NCBI RefSeq assembly: GCF_902706095.1
Contig: NZ_CACSJP010000001.1
Span: 372,001-436,000 of the forward strand
DNA length: 64,000 nt
Reading direction: 5' to 3'
Source: Rhizobium sp. 18065
Lineage (GTDB): Bacteria > Pseudomonadota > Alphaproteobacteria > Rhizobiales > Rhizobiaceae
The position numbers and the translations under genes are program-made. This document shows positions 9,211 to 17,294 of this stretch, one piece after another. The notes below the pieces were generated by a model. It searched no databases. It worked only from the letters and a program-made list of their open reading frames with translations, and was not told the DNA's origin. Every line of letters begins with the position of its first letter. Position 1 is the stretch's first letter.

Positions 9211-9717
9211 ATGCAGCATTTGGACATACAGATCGCCGTCGAGGCGGAGGGATGGGCTGAAGAGGACGCGCTGGAGGCTATGGCCGAGCGCGTTCTCGGG
9301 CTCGCAGTGAGTTATCTTCGCGACAGGGAAGGCCAGCCCTTCCCGCCGCAGCCAGCGGAGCTCTCGCTCGTGTTCGGTGATGACGAGATGATCCGCGAGA
9401 TCAATGCCGAATGGCGCGGCAAGGACAAGCCGACCAATGTCCTGTCCTTTCCGGCTTTTCCGGTGACGCCGGGCAAGATGCCAGGCCCGATGCTGGGCGA
9501 TATCATCATTGCCCGCGAGACAGTCGAACGCGAAGCCGTCGAGTTGGAGAAGAGCTTCGAGGATCATTTGACCCATCTGATGGTTCACGGATTCCTGCAC
9601 CTCTTCGGCTACGATCACATCGAGACGACGGATGCAGAACAAATGGAAGCGCTTGAGACTCGCATTTTGCACGAACTTGGCCTATCTGATCCCTATGCGG
9701 GACAAGACCCGATCTGA
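9211..9717 (+). CDS. ybeY: Endoribonuclease YbeY (rRNA maturation factor)
   Basis: This 168-residue metal-dependent RNase takes part in 16S rRNA 3'-end processing and ribosome quality control. The zinc motif HGFLHLFGYDH lies at about residues 125-135, preceded by the typical N-V-L-SFPAFP and LGDIIIARETV blocks. The ATG at 9211 begins MQHLDIQIAVEAEGW; a TTG overlapping the phoH stop would add seven residues. It lies between phoH and the CorC-like gene, as in many proteobacteria. Confidence 0.95.
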   Translation: MQHLDIQIAVEAEGWAEEDALEAMAERVLGLAVSYLRDREGQPFPPQPAELSLVFGDDEMIREINAEWRGKDKPTNVLSFPAFPVTPGKMPGPMLGDIIIARETVEREAVELEKSFEDHLTHLMVHGFLHLFGYDHIETTDAEQMEALETRILHELGLSDPYAGQDPI

Positions 9718-9729
9718 TAGTTTGGAACA

Positions 9730-10917
9730 ATGAGCGATTTTGCGACAAGAACGGCCACAGAGGCCAATGAGGGTTCGGAGGGTTCTTCCTCCGATGACGG
9801 CAGTAGTCCTTCGCGAGCGGAAAGCTCGCCCCGACAATCCACCCCTTTCTGGGCACGCATTGCCCGCCTCCTGAGGCCGTCCTCTTCGACAAGTCTGCGA
9901 GAGGATCTTACAGACGCACTGAAGGCGGATGCGACGCTCGGCGAGGCTTTTACCGCCGAAGAACGGGCGATGCTGCACAACATCCTCCGTTTCCGCGAAG
10001 TGCGCGTCGAGGACATCATGGTGCCGCGCGTCGATATCGAGGCGGTGGATCATAGTGTCACCATTGGCGAACTGATGACCATCTTCGAGGTTTCAGGCCG
10101 TTCACGCATGCCGGTATATGCCGACACGCTCGATGATCCGCGCGGCATGGTCCACATCCGCGATCTTCTGTCCTACGTCACCAAGCAGGCCCGCAATCGC
10201 CGCCGTATCGCCGCAGCCCGCTCGACTGCGGCAAGCGCCGACAAGGCGGAAAAGGCCGAAGCCAAGGGCGACAAGGCAAAGCCGAAGGTCGATTTTGATC
10301 TGGCGCGCATCGATCTCAGCAAGACTGTTGCCGAAGCCGGCATTATTCGCTCGGTTCTGTTCGTGCCACCGTCCATGCTTGCCTCCGACCTGATGAGCCG
10401 GATGCAGGCGGCCCGCACCCAGATGGCGCTGGTGATCGATGAATACGGTGGCACCGACGGTCTCGTCAGCCATGAAGACATCGTCGAGATGGTGATCGGC
10501 GACGTCGAGGACGAGCATGACGATGAAGAGGTTATGTTCACCCGTATCTCTGACGATGTGCTGGTCACCGATGCCCGCGTCGAACTTGAGGAAATCGCCG
10601 AGGCGATCGGCCCGGATTTCGACATCAGGGACCGGCTCGACGACGTCGATACCCTGGGTGGCCTGATCTTTTCGGCGCTGGGACGCATCCCGGCGCGTGG
10701 CGAAGTCGTCCAGGCGCTTGCCGGTTTCGAATTCCACATCCTGGATGCCGATCCTCGCCGGATCAAACGCGTGCGTATTGTCCGCAAGCGTGCCGCTGCC
10801 CGCCGCCGCTCGGTCAAAGGGGAGGGAGAAGCCTCTGTCGAACCCAAGGCGGTTCGTGGCAAGAAGTCGGTAGACGATGCCCAACGCCCTGCCGTGGACA
10901 ACGAAACGGCGTCTTGA
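9730..10917 (+). CDS. CorC/TlyC-like CBS-domain protein
   Basis: This 395-residue protein has a CBS pair (from about residue 95, EDIMVPRVDIEAVDHSVTI) and a C-terminal CorC_HlyC transporter-associated domain (YGGTDGLVSHEDIVEMVIG, then DTLGGLIFSALGRIPARGE). There is no N-terminal DUF21 membrane domain, so it resembles soluble CorC. CorC proteins are tied to Mg/Co efflux or resistance. Unusually, an Ala/Lys/Arg-rich low-complexity insert (about residues 155-195) separates the two CBS motifs. The N-terminal 50 residues are Ser/Gly-rich. The old name hemolysin is not supported. Confidence 0.85.
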   Translation: MSDFATRTATEANEGSEGSSSDDGSSPSRAESSPRQSTPFWARIARLLRPSSSTSLREDLTDALKADATLGEAFTAEERAMLHNILRFREVRVEDIMVPRVDIEAVDHSVTIGELMTIFEVSGRSRMPVYADTLDDPRGMVHIRDLLSYVTKQARNRRRIAAARSTAASADKAEKAEAKGDKAKPKVDFDLARIDLSKTVAEAGIIRSVLFVPPSMLASDLMSRMQAARTQMALVIDEYGGTDGLVSHEDIVEMVIGDVEDEHDDEEVMFTRISDDVLVTDARVELEEIAEAIGPDFDIRDRLDDVDTLGGLIFSALGRIPARGEVVQALAGFEFHILDADPRRIKRVRIVRKRAAARRRSVKGEGEASVEPKAVRGKKSVDDAQRPAVDNETAS

Positions 10918-11022
10918 TCTAACGCCGATCTGCCAATGCCAATTTGTGTCCCGCGAAATGCGGGACATTCCCCGCAAATTTTGGAACACTGCGCGACGAT
11001 GATTCGCTCAGAGGGGATGCGC

Positions 11023-12618
11023 ATGGAACGGTTGGCGGGTGGAGTCTTGCTCCTTTGGGGCGCAAGGCGTGCAGCACTCGCTGTTCTTGCAGGAGCGATT
11101 GCAGCGCTCGCCCTGCCGCCGGTTGGCTTTTTCGCCGCGATGTTTGTCTCTTTCACGTTGCTGGTCTGGTTGATCGACGGCACGACCGGCAATCCCGAGC
11201 GCAACAATTCGCTTGGCCTGCGCTCTGCCTTCACGCTCGGCTGGCTTTTCGGCTTCGGCTATTTCGTCGCGGGTCTCTGGTGGCTGGGCAATGCCCTGCT
11301 GCTGGAGGCGGATGAATTCGCCTGGGCTTTGCCGCTGGCGATCCTCGGATTGCCGGCAGTGCTGGCGATCTTCTACGGTCTCGCAACCGTCATCGCACGC
11401 CTCCTCTGGTCCGATGGCGTCGGACGCATTGCCGCACTTGCCGCGGGTTTCGGTCTTGCCGAATGGCTGCGGAGCGTTGTTGCGACCGGGTTTCCTTGGA
11501 ATGCCATCGGCTACGGCGCAATGCCGATACCCTTGATGATGCAGTCGGCTTATGTGCTCGGCACCTTTGGCGTTTCGGCGCTTGCGGTGTTCGTCTTTGC
11601 CACACCCGCACTGTTGGGCACGCGCAAAGGCCTCGCGCCAGGCGTCATCCTGGCGGTCGGGCTCGTCGGGGGGCATCTGGGCTATGGCGCCTATCGCCTC
11701 TATGTGGCCCCGCCGCTGCCGGAGATGGACAAGCCGGTAACGGTGCGTCTGGTCCAGCCGGCGATCGACCAGTCGCAGAAACTCGAAAACACCGATCGCG
11801 TTGAAATCTTCGAAAAACACCTGGCGCTGACGGCCGCACCGCCTGCAGACGGAAAGCCGCGACCGGACGTTATCGTTTGGCCGGAAACGTCAGTGCCCTT
11901 CATCCTGACCGAAAATCCGGATGCGCTGGTGCGGATCGCCGATGTGCTGCAGGACGGTCAGGTGCTGCTGGCCGGTGCCGTGCGCTCGGAAGTCCAGGGG
12001 GCGGGCCTTCCGCCGCGCTACTACAACTCGGTCTACATGATCGACGACAAGGGCCAGATTCTCGGCGCCTCCGACAAGGTGCACCTGACGCCGTTCGGTG
12101 AATATGTCCCGTTCGAGGGTTGGTTGCGCCAGCTGGGCATCGAGGAATTGATCAGCCTTCCGGGCGGCTTCTCGCCGGCCGTCAGCCGCGCGGTGCTGAC
12201 ACTGCCAGCTGGGCTGGGGCTCTATCCGTTGATCTGCTACGAGATCATTTTCCCCGGCGAGATCGAGCCGGGACTGGGCGGTGCCAAGGCGATACTGAAC
12301 ATTACCAATGATGCCTGGTTCGGCATGACGCCCGGCCCCTATCAGCACTTTCTCCAGGCGCGAATCCGCGCTGCGGAACTCGGCGTTCCTGTGATCCGCG
12401 ACGCCAACAACGGGATTTCGGCTGTCATCGACCCACTTGGACGCATTGTGGACGGCCTGGCTCTCGGCTCCGAAGGGGCGCTGGATGCAACTCTGAGTGT
12501 CGACAATGTGCCGATATCGGGTGCTTGGCGCCACAACCTAAACTTTTGGTTGGTTTTCGGATGCCTTGGTTTGTGGGCACTTATTTCTCGCATGGGTTTT
12601 ATTAGGGGAAAGAATTGA
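11023..12618 (+). CDS. lnt: Apolipoprotein N-acyltransferase
   Basis: Lnt adds the third acyl chain to lipoproteins in the inner membrane. It has 531 residues. Several N-terminal membrane helices are followed by a periplasmic nitrilase-like domain with the catalytic Glu (VIVWPETSVPF), Lys (KVHLTPFGEYVPFE) and Cys (PLICYEIIFP). The end has a last hydrophobic helix. I chose the ATG at 11023 (MERLAGG) because AGAGGGG sits at the correct distance; ATGs at 10999 and 11017 are possible. The upstream neighbour is corC-like, as expected. Confidence 0.95.
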   Translation: MERLAGGVLLLWGARRAALAVLAGAIAALALPPVGFFAAMFVSFTLLVWLIDGTTGNPERNNSLGLRSAFTLGWLFGFGYFVAGLWWLGNALLLEADEFAWALPLAILGLPAVLAIFYGLATVIARLLWSDGVGRIAALAAGFGLAEWLRSVVATGFPWNAIGYGAMPIPLMMQSAYVLGTFGVSALAVFVFATPALLGTRKGLAPGVILAVGLVGGHLGYGAYRLYVAPPLPEMDKPVTVRLVQPAIDQSQKLENTDRVEIFEKHLALTAAPPADGKPRPDVIVWPETSVPFILTENPDALVRIADVLQDGQVLLAGAVRSEVQGAGLPPRYYNSVYMIDDKGQILGASDKVHLTPFGEYVPFEGWLRQLGIEELISLPGGFSPAVSRAVLTLPAGLGLYPLICYEIIFPGEIEPGLGGAKAILNITNDAWFGMTPGPYQHFLQARIRAAELGVPVIRDANNGISAVIDPLGRIVDGLALGSEGALDATLSVDNVPISGAWRHNLNFWLVFGCLGLWALISRMGFIRGKN

Positions 12619-12765
12619 CCAAAAACCCCTAAAATTGCATAGTAGTCGCGACCGTAAGTCTACAAGTATGCTGAATGTTCCTGGACGGCGAGTGCAACGT
12701 ATCGTTTTGGGTACCTGGGGGTATGGGAATATGGTCGGATCGCCAACAATTGTCAGGACCACGTT

Positions 12766-13185
12766 ATGATCGAGAACAAGAAGAAGCCGAACCCGATTGA
12801 TATCCATGTCGGAAGCCGGATTCGCCTTCGTCGCACGATGCTGGGCATGAGTCAGGAGAAGCTGGGTGAAAGCCTTGGCATCACTTTCCAGCAGATCCAG
12901 AAGTATGAAAAGGGCACCAATCGCGTTGGCGCCAGCCGTCTTCAGAACATTTCCAACATATTGAATGTGCCGGTTTCCTTCTTCTTCGAAGATGCACCGG
13001 GTGAAAACAGCGTGACGGCATCGGGAATGGCCGAAGCCTCCAGTTCCAACTATGTCGTTGATTTCCTGTCGTCCTCGGAAGGCCTGCAGCTCAATCGCGC
13101 CTTCGTCAAGATTGGCGACCCCAAGGTCCGCCGCAAGATTGTCGATCTGGTCAAGGCTCTGGCGGCGGAAGCCGATACTGAGTGA
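12766..13185 (+). CDS. XRE-family helix-turn-helix regulator
   Basis: This is a 139-residue regulator with an N-terminal Xre HTH (about residues 14-70, RLRRTMLGMSQEKLGESLG then FQQIQKYEKGTNRVGASRL). A short C-terminal helical region follows (RKIVDLVKALAAE). Similar small regulators sit between lnt and metK in other Rhizobiales (recalled synteny). Its targets are unknown; a palindrome before metK lies only 80 bp downstream and is one possible site. A strong terminator follows the gene. Confidence 0.88.
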   Translation: MIENKKKPNPIDIHVGSRIRLRRTMLGMSQEKLGESLGITFQQIQKYEKGTNRVGASRLQNISNILNVPVSFFFEDAPGENSVTASGMAEASSSNYVVDFLSSSEGLQLNRAFVKIGDPKVRRKIVDLVKALAAEADTE

Positions 13186-13210
13186 ACGAACAGGGTTTGA
13201 TTGCAAAGAG

Positions 13211-13234
13211 AGCGGCCGACGGGCCGCTTTTTTT
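13211..13234 (+). terminator. Rho-independent terminator after the XRE gene
   Basis: A 7-bp stem AGCGGCC/GGCCGCT with a four-base loop is followed by a run of seven T. It separates the XRE gene from metK, so metK needs its own promoter. Confidence 0.9.
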
Positions 13235-13259
13235 GTTCCGAATTAAAGAAAAATTTGCT

Positions 13260-13281
13260 CACATAAAGATATATTTATGTG
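13260..13281. promoter_or_regulatory. 22-bp near-perfect palindrome upstream of metK
   Basis: The arms are CACATAAA (13260-13267) and TTTATGTG (13274-13281) around the six bases GATATA. Twenty of the 22 positions are symmetric. It lies in an AT-rich 115-bp gap between a terminator and metK, about 70 bp before the metK ATG. Position and symmetry suggest an operator for a dimeric regulator of methionine/SAM metabolism. An ArsR-type SahR site is one possibility, recalled only loosely. Confidence 0.6.
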
Positions 13282-13350
13282 GTTGTGTTCTTGTTTTTGG
13301 CGCTTGAACTGAGTAACGATGCCACCATTCATTCTTTGAGGGGAATCCCG

Positions 13351-14616
13351 ATGCGCGCCAATTATTTATTTACCAGCGAATCCGTATCCGAAGGTCATCC
13401 GGACAAGGTTTGTGACCGTATCTCTGACGAAATCGTCGATCTCGTGTACCGGGAAGCGGCAAGGACGGGTGTCGATCCCTGGTCGGTGCGTATCGCCTGC
13501 GAAACCCTGGCAACCACCAATCGCGTTGTGATCGCGGGTGAAGTGCGGTTGCCAGCCAGCCTTTTGAAGAAGGACAAGGACGGCAACATCGCCAAGGATG
13601 CCTATGGTGATCCGGCGGTGAACCCGTCGAAGTTCAAGAGTGCCGCACGCAAGGCCATCAAGGATATCGGCTACGAGCAGGACCGTTTCCACTGGAAGAA
13701 TGTCAAGATCGACGTGCTGTTGCATGCCCAGTCGGCCGATATTGCCCAAGGCGTTGACAAGGCCGCCGACCAGCAGGGCGCCGAAGGCGCTGGCGACCAG
13801 GGCATCATGTTCGGGTATGCCTGCAAGGAAACGCCGGATCTCATGCCGGCGCCGATCTATTATTCGCACAAGATCCTGCAGTTGCTCGCAACCGCCCGCA
13901 AGAAGGGCGAAGGCGACGCCGGCAAGCTCGGCCCCGATGCCAAGAGCCAGGTCACCGTTCGCTACGTCGATGGCAAGCCTTCGGAAGCGGTGTCGATCGT
14001 CCTGTCCACGCAGCATCTTGACGAGAGCTGGGATTCCAAGAAGGTTCGCCAGGTCGTTGAACCCTATATCCGCGAAGCACTCGGCGATCTGAAGATTGCT
14101 GACGATTGCAACTGGTACATCAACCCGACCGGCAAGTTCGTCATCGGTGGTCCGGATGGCGACGCTGGCTTGACCGGCCGCAAGATCATCGTTGATACCT
14201 ACGGCGGTGCAGCGCCCCATGGCGGCGGCGCCTTCTCCGGCAAGGACACGACCAAGGTCGACCGTTCCGCGGCCTATGCGGCTCGCTATCTTGCCAAGAA
14301 CGTCGTGGCTGCCGGCATGGCCGACAACTGCACGATCCAGATCTCCTACGCCATCGGCGTTGCCCAGCCGCTGTCGATCTATGTCGACCTGCATGGCACA
14401 GGCAACGGTGTGACCGAAGATCAGGTGGAAGCCGCCATCCGCAAGGTCATGGATCTTTCTCCGACCGGCATCCGCCGCCATCTTGACCTGAACAAGCCTG
14501 TTTATGCTAAGACGTCCGCTTATGGCCATTTCGGCCGCAAGGCTGGCCGTGACGGCTCCTTCTCTTGGGAGAAGCTCGATCTGGTCAAGCCGCTCAAGGA
14601 TGCTCTTAAGGCTTGA
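13351..14616 (+). CDS. metK: S-adenosylmethionine synthetase
   Basis: MetK makes SAM from methionine and ATP. The protein has 421 residues, slightly longer than E. coli MetK because of short inserts typical of alphaproteobacteria. Visible motifs are [35 protein letters not shown] and [20 protein letters not shown]. The ATG at 13351 follows GAGGGGAATCCC. metK is preceded by a terminator and a 22-bp palindrome and followed after 4 bp by trmB, so these two are probably one transcript. Confidence 0.97.
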   Translation: MRANYLFTSESVSEGHPDKVCDRISDEIVDLVYREAARTGVDPWSVRIACETLATTNRVVIAGEVRLPASLLKKDKDGNIAKDAYGDPAVNPSKFKSAARKAIKDIGYEQDRFHWKNVKIDVLLHAQSADIAQGVDKAADQQGAEGAGDQGIMFGYACKETPDLMPAPIYYSHKILQLLATARKKGEGDAGKLGPDAKSQVTVRYVDGKPSEAVSIVLSTQHLDESWDSKKVRQVVEPYIREALGDLKIADDCNWYINPTGKFVIGGPDGDAGLTGRKIIVDTYGGAAPHGGGAFSGKDTTKVDRSAAYAARYLAKNVVAAGMADNCTIQISYAIGVAQPLSIYVDLHGTGNGVTEDQVEAAIRKVMDLSPTGIRRHLDLNKPVYAKTSAYGHFGRKAGRDGSFSWEKLDLVKPLKDALKA

Positions 14617-14620
14617 TTGA

Positions 14621-15322
14621 ATGACGGATGCGGAACGCAGGACACGGTCGACCGAAGCTTTTTTCGGTCGACGCAAGGGCAAACCGTTGCGCGAGCAGCA
14701 GGTCGAGCGCATGGGGTCCCTCCTGCCGGAACTGAAGGTCGATCTCGCATCCGAGACACCAACCGACATCAGGACGCTGTTTCCGTTTGCGGTGGACAAG
14801 GTGCGGCTTGAAATCGGTTTTGGCGGCGGTGAACATCTCGTTCACCGCGCCCGCACAAATCCGGCGACCGGCTTCATCGGCGTCGAACCCTTCGTCAACT
14901 CGATGGCGAAGCTCCTGGCGGTTGTCGAAACGGAAGGCTTGCAGAATATCCGCGTTCATGATGATGACGCGACCCAGTTGCTCGACTGGATGCCAGCCGA
15001 ATGCATCGACCAGATTGATCTGCTCTATCCCGACCCATGGCCGAAGAAGAAGCACTGGAAACGGCGCTTCGTCTCGGAGGTCAATCTGCAGCGCTTTCAT
15101 AAAGTGCTGAAGCCCGGCGGAAAGTTCTGCTTTGCCTCTGACATCGACACCTATGTCAACTGGACGCTGCAGCATTGCAAGGCACATGGCGGCTTCGCAT
15201 GGACCGCACGCAATGCCAGTGACTGGCTGACACCTTATGAAGGCTGGCCGGGCACGCGCTACGAGGCAAAGGCCCGCCGCGAGGGCCGATCGTCAGCCTA
15301 TCTGACCTTCCTGAAGGTCTGA
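14621..15322 (+). CDS. trmB: tRNA (guanine-N7-)-methyltransferase TrmB
   Basis: This SAM-dependent enzyme makes m7G46 in the tRNA variable loop. It has 233 residues. The SAM site is [16 protein letters not shown] and the signature is [15 protein letters not shown], which includes the catalytic-site Asp. The gene starts 4 bp after metK, which supplies the methyl donor, so joint transcription is likely. A GC-rich hairpin lies six bases past its stop. Confidence 0.95.
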   Translation: MTDAERRTRSTEAFFGRRKGKPLREQQVERMGSLLPELKVDLASETPTDIRTLFPFAVDKVRLEIGFGGGEHLVHRARTNPATGFIGVEPFVNSMAKLLAVVETEGLQNIRVHDDDATQLLDWMPAECIDQIDLLYPDPWPKKKHWKRRFVSEVNLQRFHKVLKPGGKFCFASDIDTYVNWTLQHCKAHGGFAWTARNASDWLTPYEGWPGTRYEAKARREGRSSAYLTFLKV

Positions 15323-15327
15323 TGCTC

Positions 15328-15346
15328 CCGCGCCGAACCGGCGCGG
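15328..15346. terminator. GC hairpin between convergent trmB and DUF1150 genes
   Basis: A perfect 8-bp stem CCGCGCCG/CGGCGCGG with a three-base loop lies just after the trmB stop. It lacks a T run on either side, so it may be a weak terminator or an mRNA end stabiliser. Confidence 0.4.
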
Positions 15347-15393
15347 TCCGAAATCACTCGGCCGAATAGGCGATTGCACCGCTTGCACTGGCT

Positions 15394-15651
15394 TCAGTGC
15401 AGCGAAACCGTCTTCAGATCGTCTTCCGCAGCCTTGAAGAACGTGCTGGAGCGATTGTCGGTGAGCAGGATCGGGGTACCGTCGGCAGCAAAGAGGGCCC
15501 AGAGATCCAGGGTCGGATCGATATCGGGCGCTTCGGGAAAGCAGCGCGAAACCTCGTCGGATTTCATCTTTCGGATGTAGCCCACTTCGCCAGCACCCAG
15601 ATGGGCGAATTCTGACCTGGTGATCCGGGCATTGGCTTCTTTCAGTAACAT
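15394..15651 (-). CDS. DUF1150 family small protein
   Basis: This 85-residue acidic protein resembles the DUF1150 family found in Rhizobiales beside small heat-shock genes. Its core reads EFAHLGAGEVGYIRKM, followed by LWALFAADGTPILLTDNR. The ATG at 15651 is preceded by TGGAGCCTCGGA; a TTG at 15684 would add eleven residues. It lies 48 bp downstream of hsp20 on the same strand and is probably co-transcribed with it from the RpoH-type promoter. Its function is unknown; a chaperone-related role is inferred only from context. Confidence 0.75.
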   Translation of the reverse strand: MLLKEANARITRSEFAHLGAGEVGYIRKMKSDEVSRCFPEAPDIDPTLDLWALFAADGTPILLTDNRSSTFFKAAEDDLKTVSLH

Positions 15652-15699
15652 TCCGAGGCTCCACGAATGAGGGAGATGCGGCAAATCAGGCCGATAACC

Positions 15700-16122
15700 T
15701 CATAGTGATGCTGAAATGTTAATTTTTCTCACCACCTGCGCGGTCTCTGGCCGGATGAGGTCGATCGAAAGAAGTCCATTGCGTAGGCTCGCCCGGGTCA
15801 CTTCCAGGCCGTCGTCCAGCGCGAAGATCCGCTGGAATTGTCGGGCGGCAATTCCCCGGAAAAGATAGGATGGCTCCTCCCGATCGATCTGCCGGCCGCG
15901 AACGATTAGCTGTCTCGCCTCTACGCTGACGTCGAGTTCCTCTTCGGAAAATCCGGCAACCGCCAACGTGATCCGCAAATGCTCAGTGCCGGATTCGGCC
16001 GGCAGTCGTTCGATGTCATAGGGGGGATAACTGTCGCCGCCGCGCGGACGCTGCACGAGCCCGGCGTCGCCGAGGTTGAAGCCGACGATGAAACCTTCAC
16101 CTGGAAGCCTGCTTCTTGTCAT
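15700..16122 (-). CDS. Hsp20 family small heat-shock protein
   Basis: This is a 140-residue alpha-crystallin-type holdase. The alpha-crystallin domain spans about residues 30-125 (YDIERLPAESGTEHLRITLA, then GFSEEELDVSVEARQLIVRG). It includes the conserved RGIAARQFQRIFAL segment and the closing A-x-x-x-NGLLSIDL strand. The ATG at 16122 follows GAGGAC. It is transcribed leftward with DUF1150. An excellent RpoH promoter lies about 50-80 bp upstream. Small Hsps of rhizobia are often also controlled by ROSE thermometers, which I do not see convincingly here. Confidence 0.9.
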   Translation of the reverse strand: MTRSRLPGEGFIVGFNLGDAGLVQRPRGGDSYPPYDIERLPAESGTEHLRITLAVAGFSEEELDVSVEARQLIVRGRQIDREEPSYLFRGIAARQFQRIFALDDGLEVTRASLRNGLLSIDLIRPETAQVVRKINISASL

Positions 16123-16172
16123 TCTGTCCTCATTGCGCTTTTGACGAGCAGGACTCACCAAACATTGCAGTC

Positions 16173-16201
16173 ATATGGGGGGTGCCGAGCGCCATCGCAA
16201 G
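16173..16201 (-). promoter_or_regulatory. RpoH (sigma-32) promoter for hsp20-DUF1150
   Basis: On the minus strand the -35 element CTTGCG (16196-16201) is separated by 15 bases from the -10 element CCCCATAT (16173-16180). This closely fits the sigma-32 consensus (CTTGAA, 13-15 bases, CCCCATNT). Transcription would begin near 16166, giving a leader of about 45 bases before hsp20. Confidence 0.75.
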
Positions 16202-16271
16202 ACGCCGGTCGCTTGACAAACTGCAGAAGCGATTCCATCGCTCGGACACTCAACATCAGGATTGCCTCTAT

Positions 16272-17216
16272 ATGAAACAGCCTCGTAAGATCATCATCGA
16301 CACCGACCCCGGTCAGGACGATGCCGCCGCCCTCATGCTCGCCTTTGCCAGCCCTGCCGAACTCGAAGTCATTGGCGTCACCACGGTCGCCGGAAACGTG
16401 CCATTGAACTGGACCAGCCGGAATGCGCGTATCGTCTGCGAGCTCTGTGGCCGCCCAGACATTTCCGTTTTTGCCGGCGCTGACCGGCCCATGCAGCGAC
16501 AGCTGGTGACGGCCGAGCATGTGCACGGCAAGACGGGCCTTGATGGAGCGGATCTGCCGGAACCGACCATGCCGCTGCAGGAGCAGCACGCCGTCGACTT
16601 CATCATCGAGACCCTGCGCCGGGAAGAGCCGGGCACGGTGACACTGTGCACGCTCGGTGCGCTTACGAATGTCGGCCTGGCCCTGCAGAAGGCGCCGGAT
16701 ATCGCCCCGCGCATCCGCGAGCTCGTCATGATGGGTGGTGGCTTCTTCGAAGGCGGCAACATTACCCCGGCGGCCGAGTTCAACATCTATGTCGACCCGC
16801 ATGCTGCCGCTGCGGTATTGGCCGCCGGCATCCCCGTGGTAATGATGCCGCTCGACGTCACGCACCAGCTGCTGACCAGGAAGACGCGCGTCGCCCGTAT
16901 CGCGGACATTGGCACGCCTGTCGCCAAGGCCATGGTCGGCTGGCTGGAATTCTTCGAGCGCTTCGACGAGGAGAAATACGGGTCCGATGGCGGCCCGCTG
17001 CACGATCCAACGGTGATTGCTTACCTGCTCAAGCCGGAACTGTTCACCGGACGGCATTGCAATGTCGAGATCGAGGTCGAATCCGAACTGACCATGGGCA
17101 TGACGGTGGTCGACTGGTGGCGAGTGTCTGGCCGCACGCCCAATGCCCAGGTCATGCGCAATGTCGACGCCGATGGCTTTTTCGATCTGCTCGTTGAACG
17201 TTTCGCCCGCCTCTAG
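16272..17216 (+). CDS. Inosine-uridine preferring nucleoside hydrolase
   Basis: This 314-residue N-ribohydrolase releases ribose from nucleosides. The calcium-binding Asp cluster is IIIDTDPGQDDAAALMLA at the N-terminus. Further motifs are VTLCTLGALTNVGLAL, MMGGGF and AEFNIYVDPHAA, and a C-terminal HDPTVIAYLL supplies another active-site Asp. The start at 16272 is the first ATG with homology; upstream in-frame codons overlap the hsp20 promoter region. The ribose product could be used by the ribokinase 2.7 kb downstream. It corresponds to iunH in S. meliloti by recalled synteny. Confidence 0.9.
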   Translation: MKQPRKIIIDTDPGQDDAAALMLAFASPAELEVIGVTTVAGNVPLNWTSRNARIVCELCGRPDISVFAGADRPMQRQLVTAEHVHGKTGLDGADLPEPTMPLQEQHAVDFIIETLRREEPGTVTLCTLGALTNVGLALQKAPDIAPRIRELVMMGGGFFEGGNITPAAEFNIYVDPHAAAAVLAAGIPVVMMPLDVTHQLLTRKTRVARIADIGTPVAKAMVGWLEFFERFDEEKYGSDGGPLHDPTVIAYLLKPELFTGRHCNVEIEVESELTMGMTVVDWWRVSGRTPNAQVMRNVDADGFFDLLVERFARL

Positions 17217-17240
17217 GACGCTGGCGGTCCTGCCGATACA

Positions 17241-17270
17241 CAAAGGCCGCCGGGTAACCGGCGGCCTTTG
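17241..17270. terminator. Bidirectional terminator between nucleoside hydrolase and mcp genes
   Basis: A perfect 13-bp stem (CAAAGGCCGCCGG and its complement) with a GTAA loop lies between the convergent stops. The A/T ends of the stem give short U tracts in both directions. Confidence 0.85.
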
Positions 17271-17294
17271 TCGTTTCTCACAGCCTGATCCAGA

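Noticed and set aside
13235..13350. SAM riboswitch upstream of metK
   Set aside because: The leader is short and AT-rich, and I do not see the conserved SAM-II pseudoknot core or a SAM-I kink-turn arrangement.
16123..16172. ROSE-type RNA thermometer in the hsp20 leader
   Set aside because: The leader of about 45 bases is shorter than known ROSE elements and lacks the typical U-U-G-C-U stretch pairing with the ribosome site; the RpoH promoter explains heat control.
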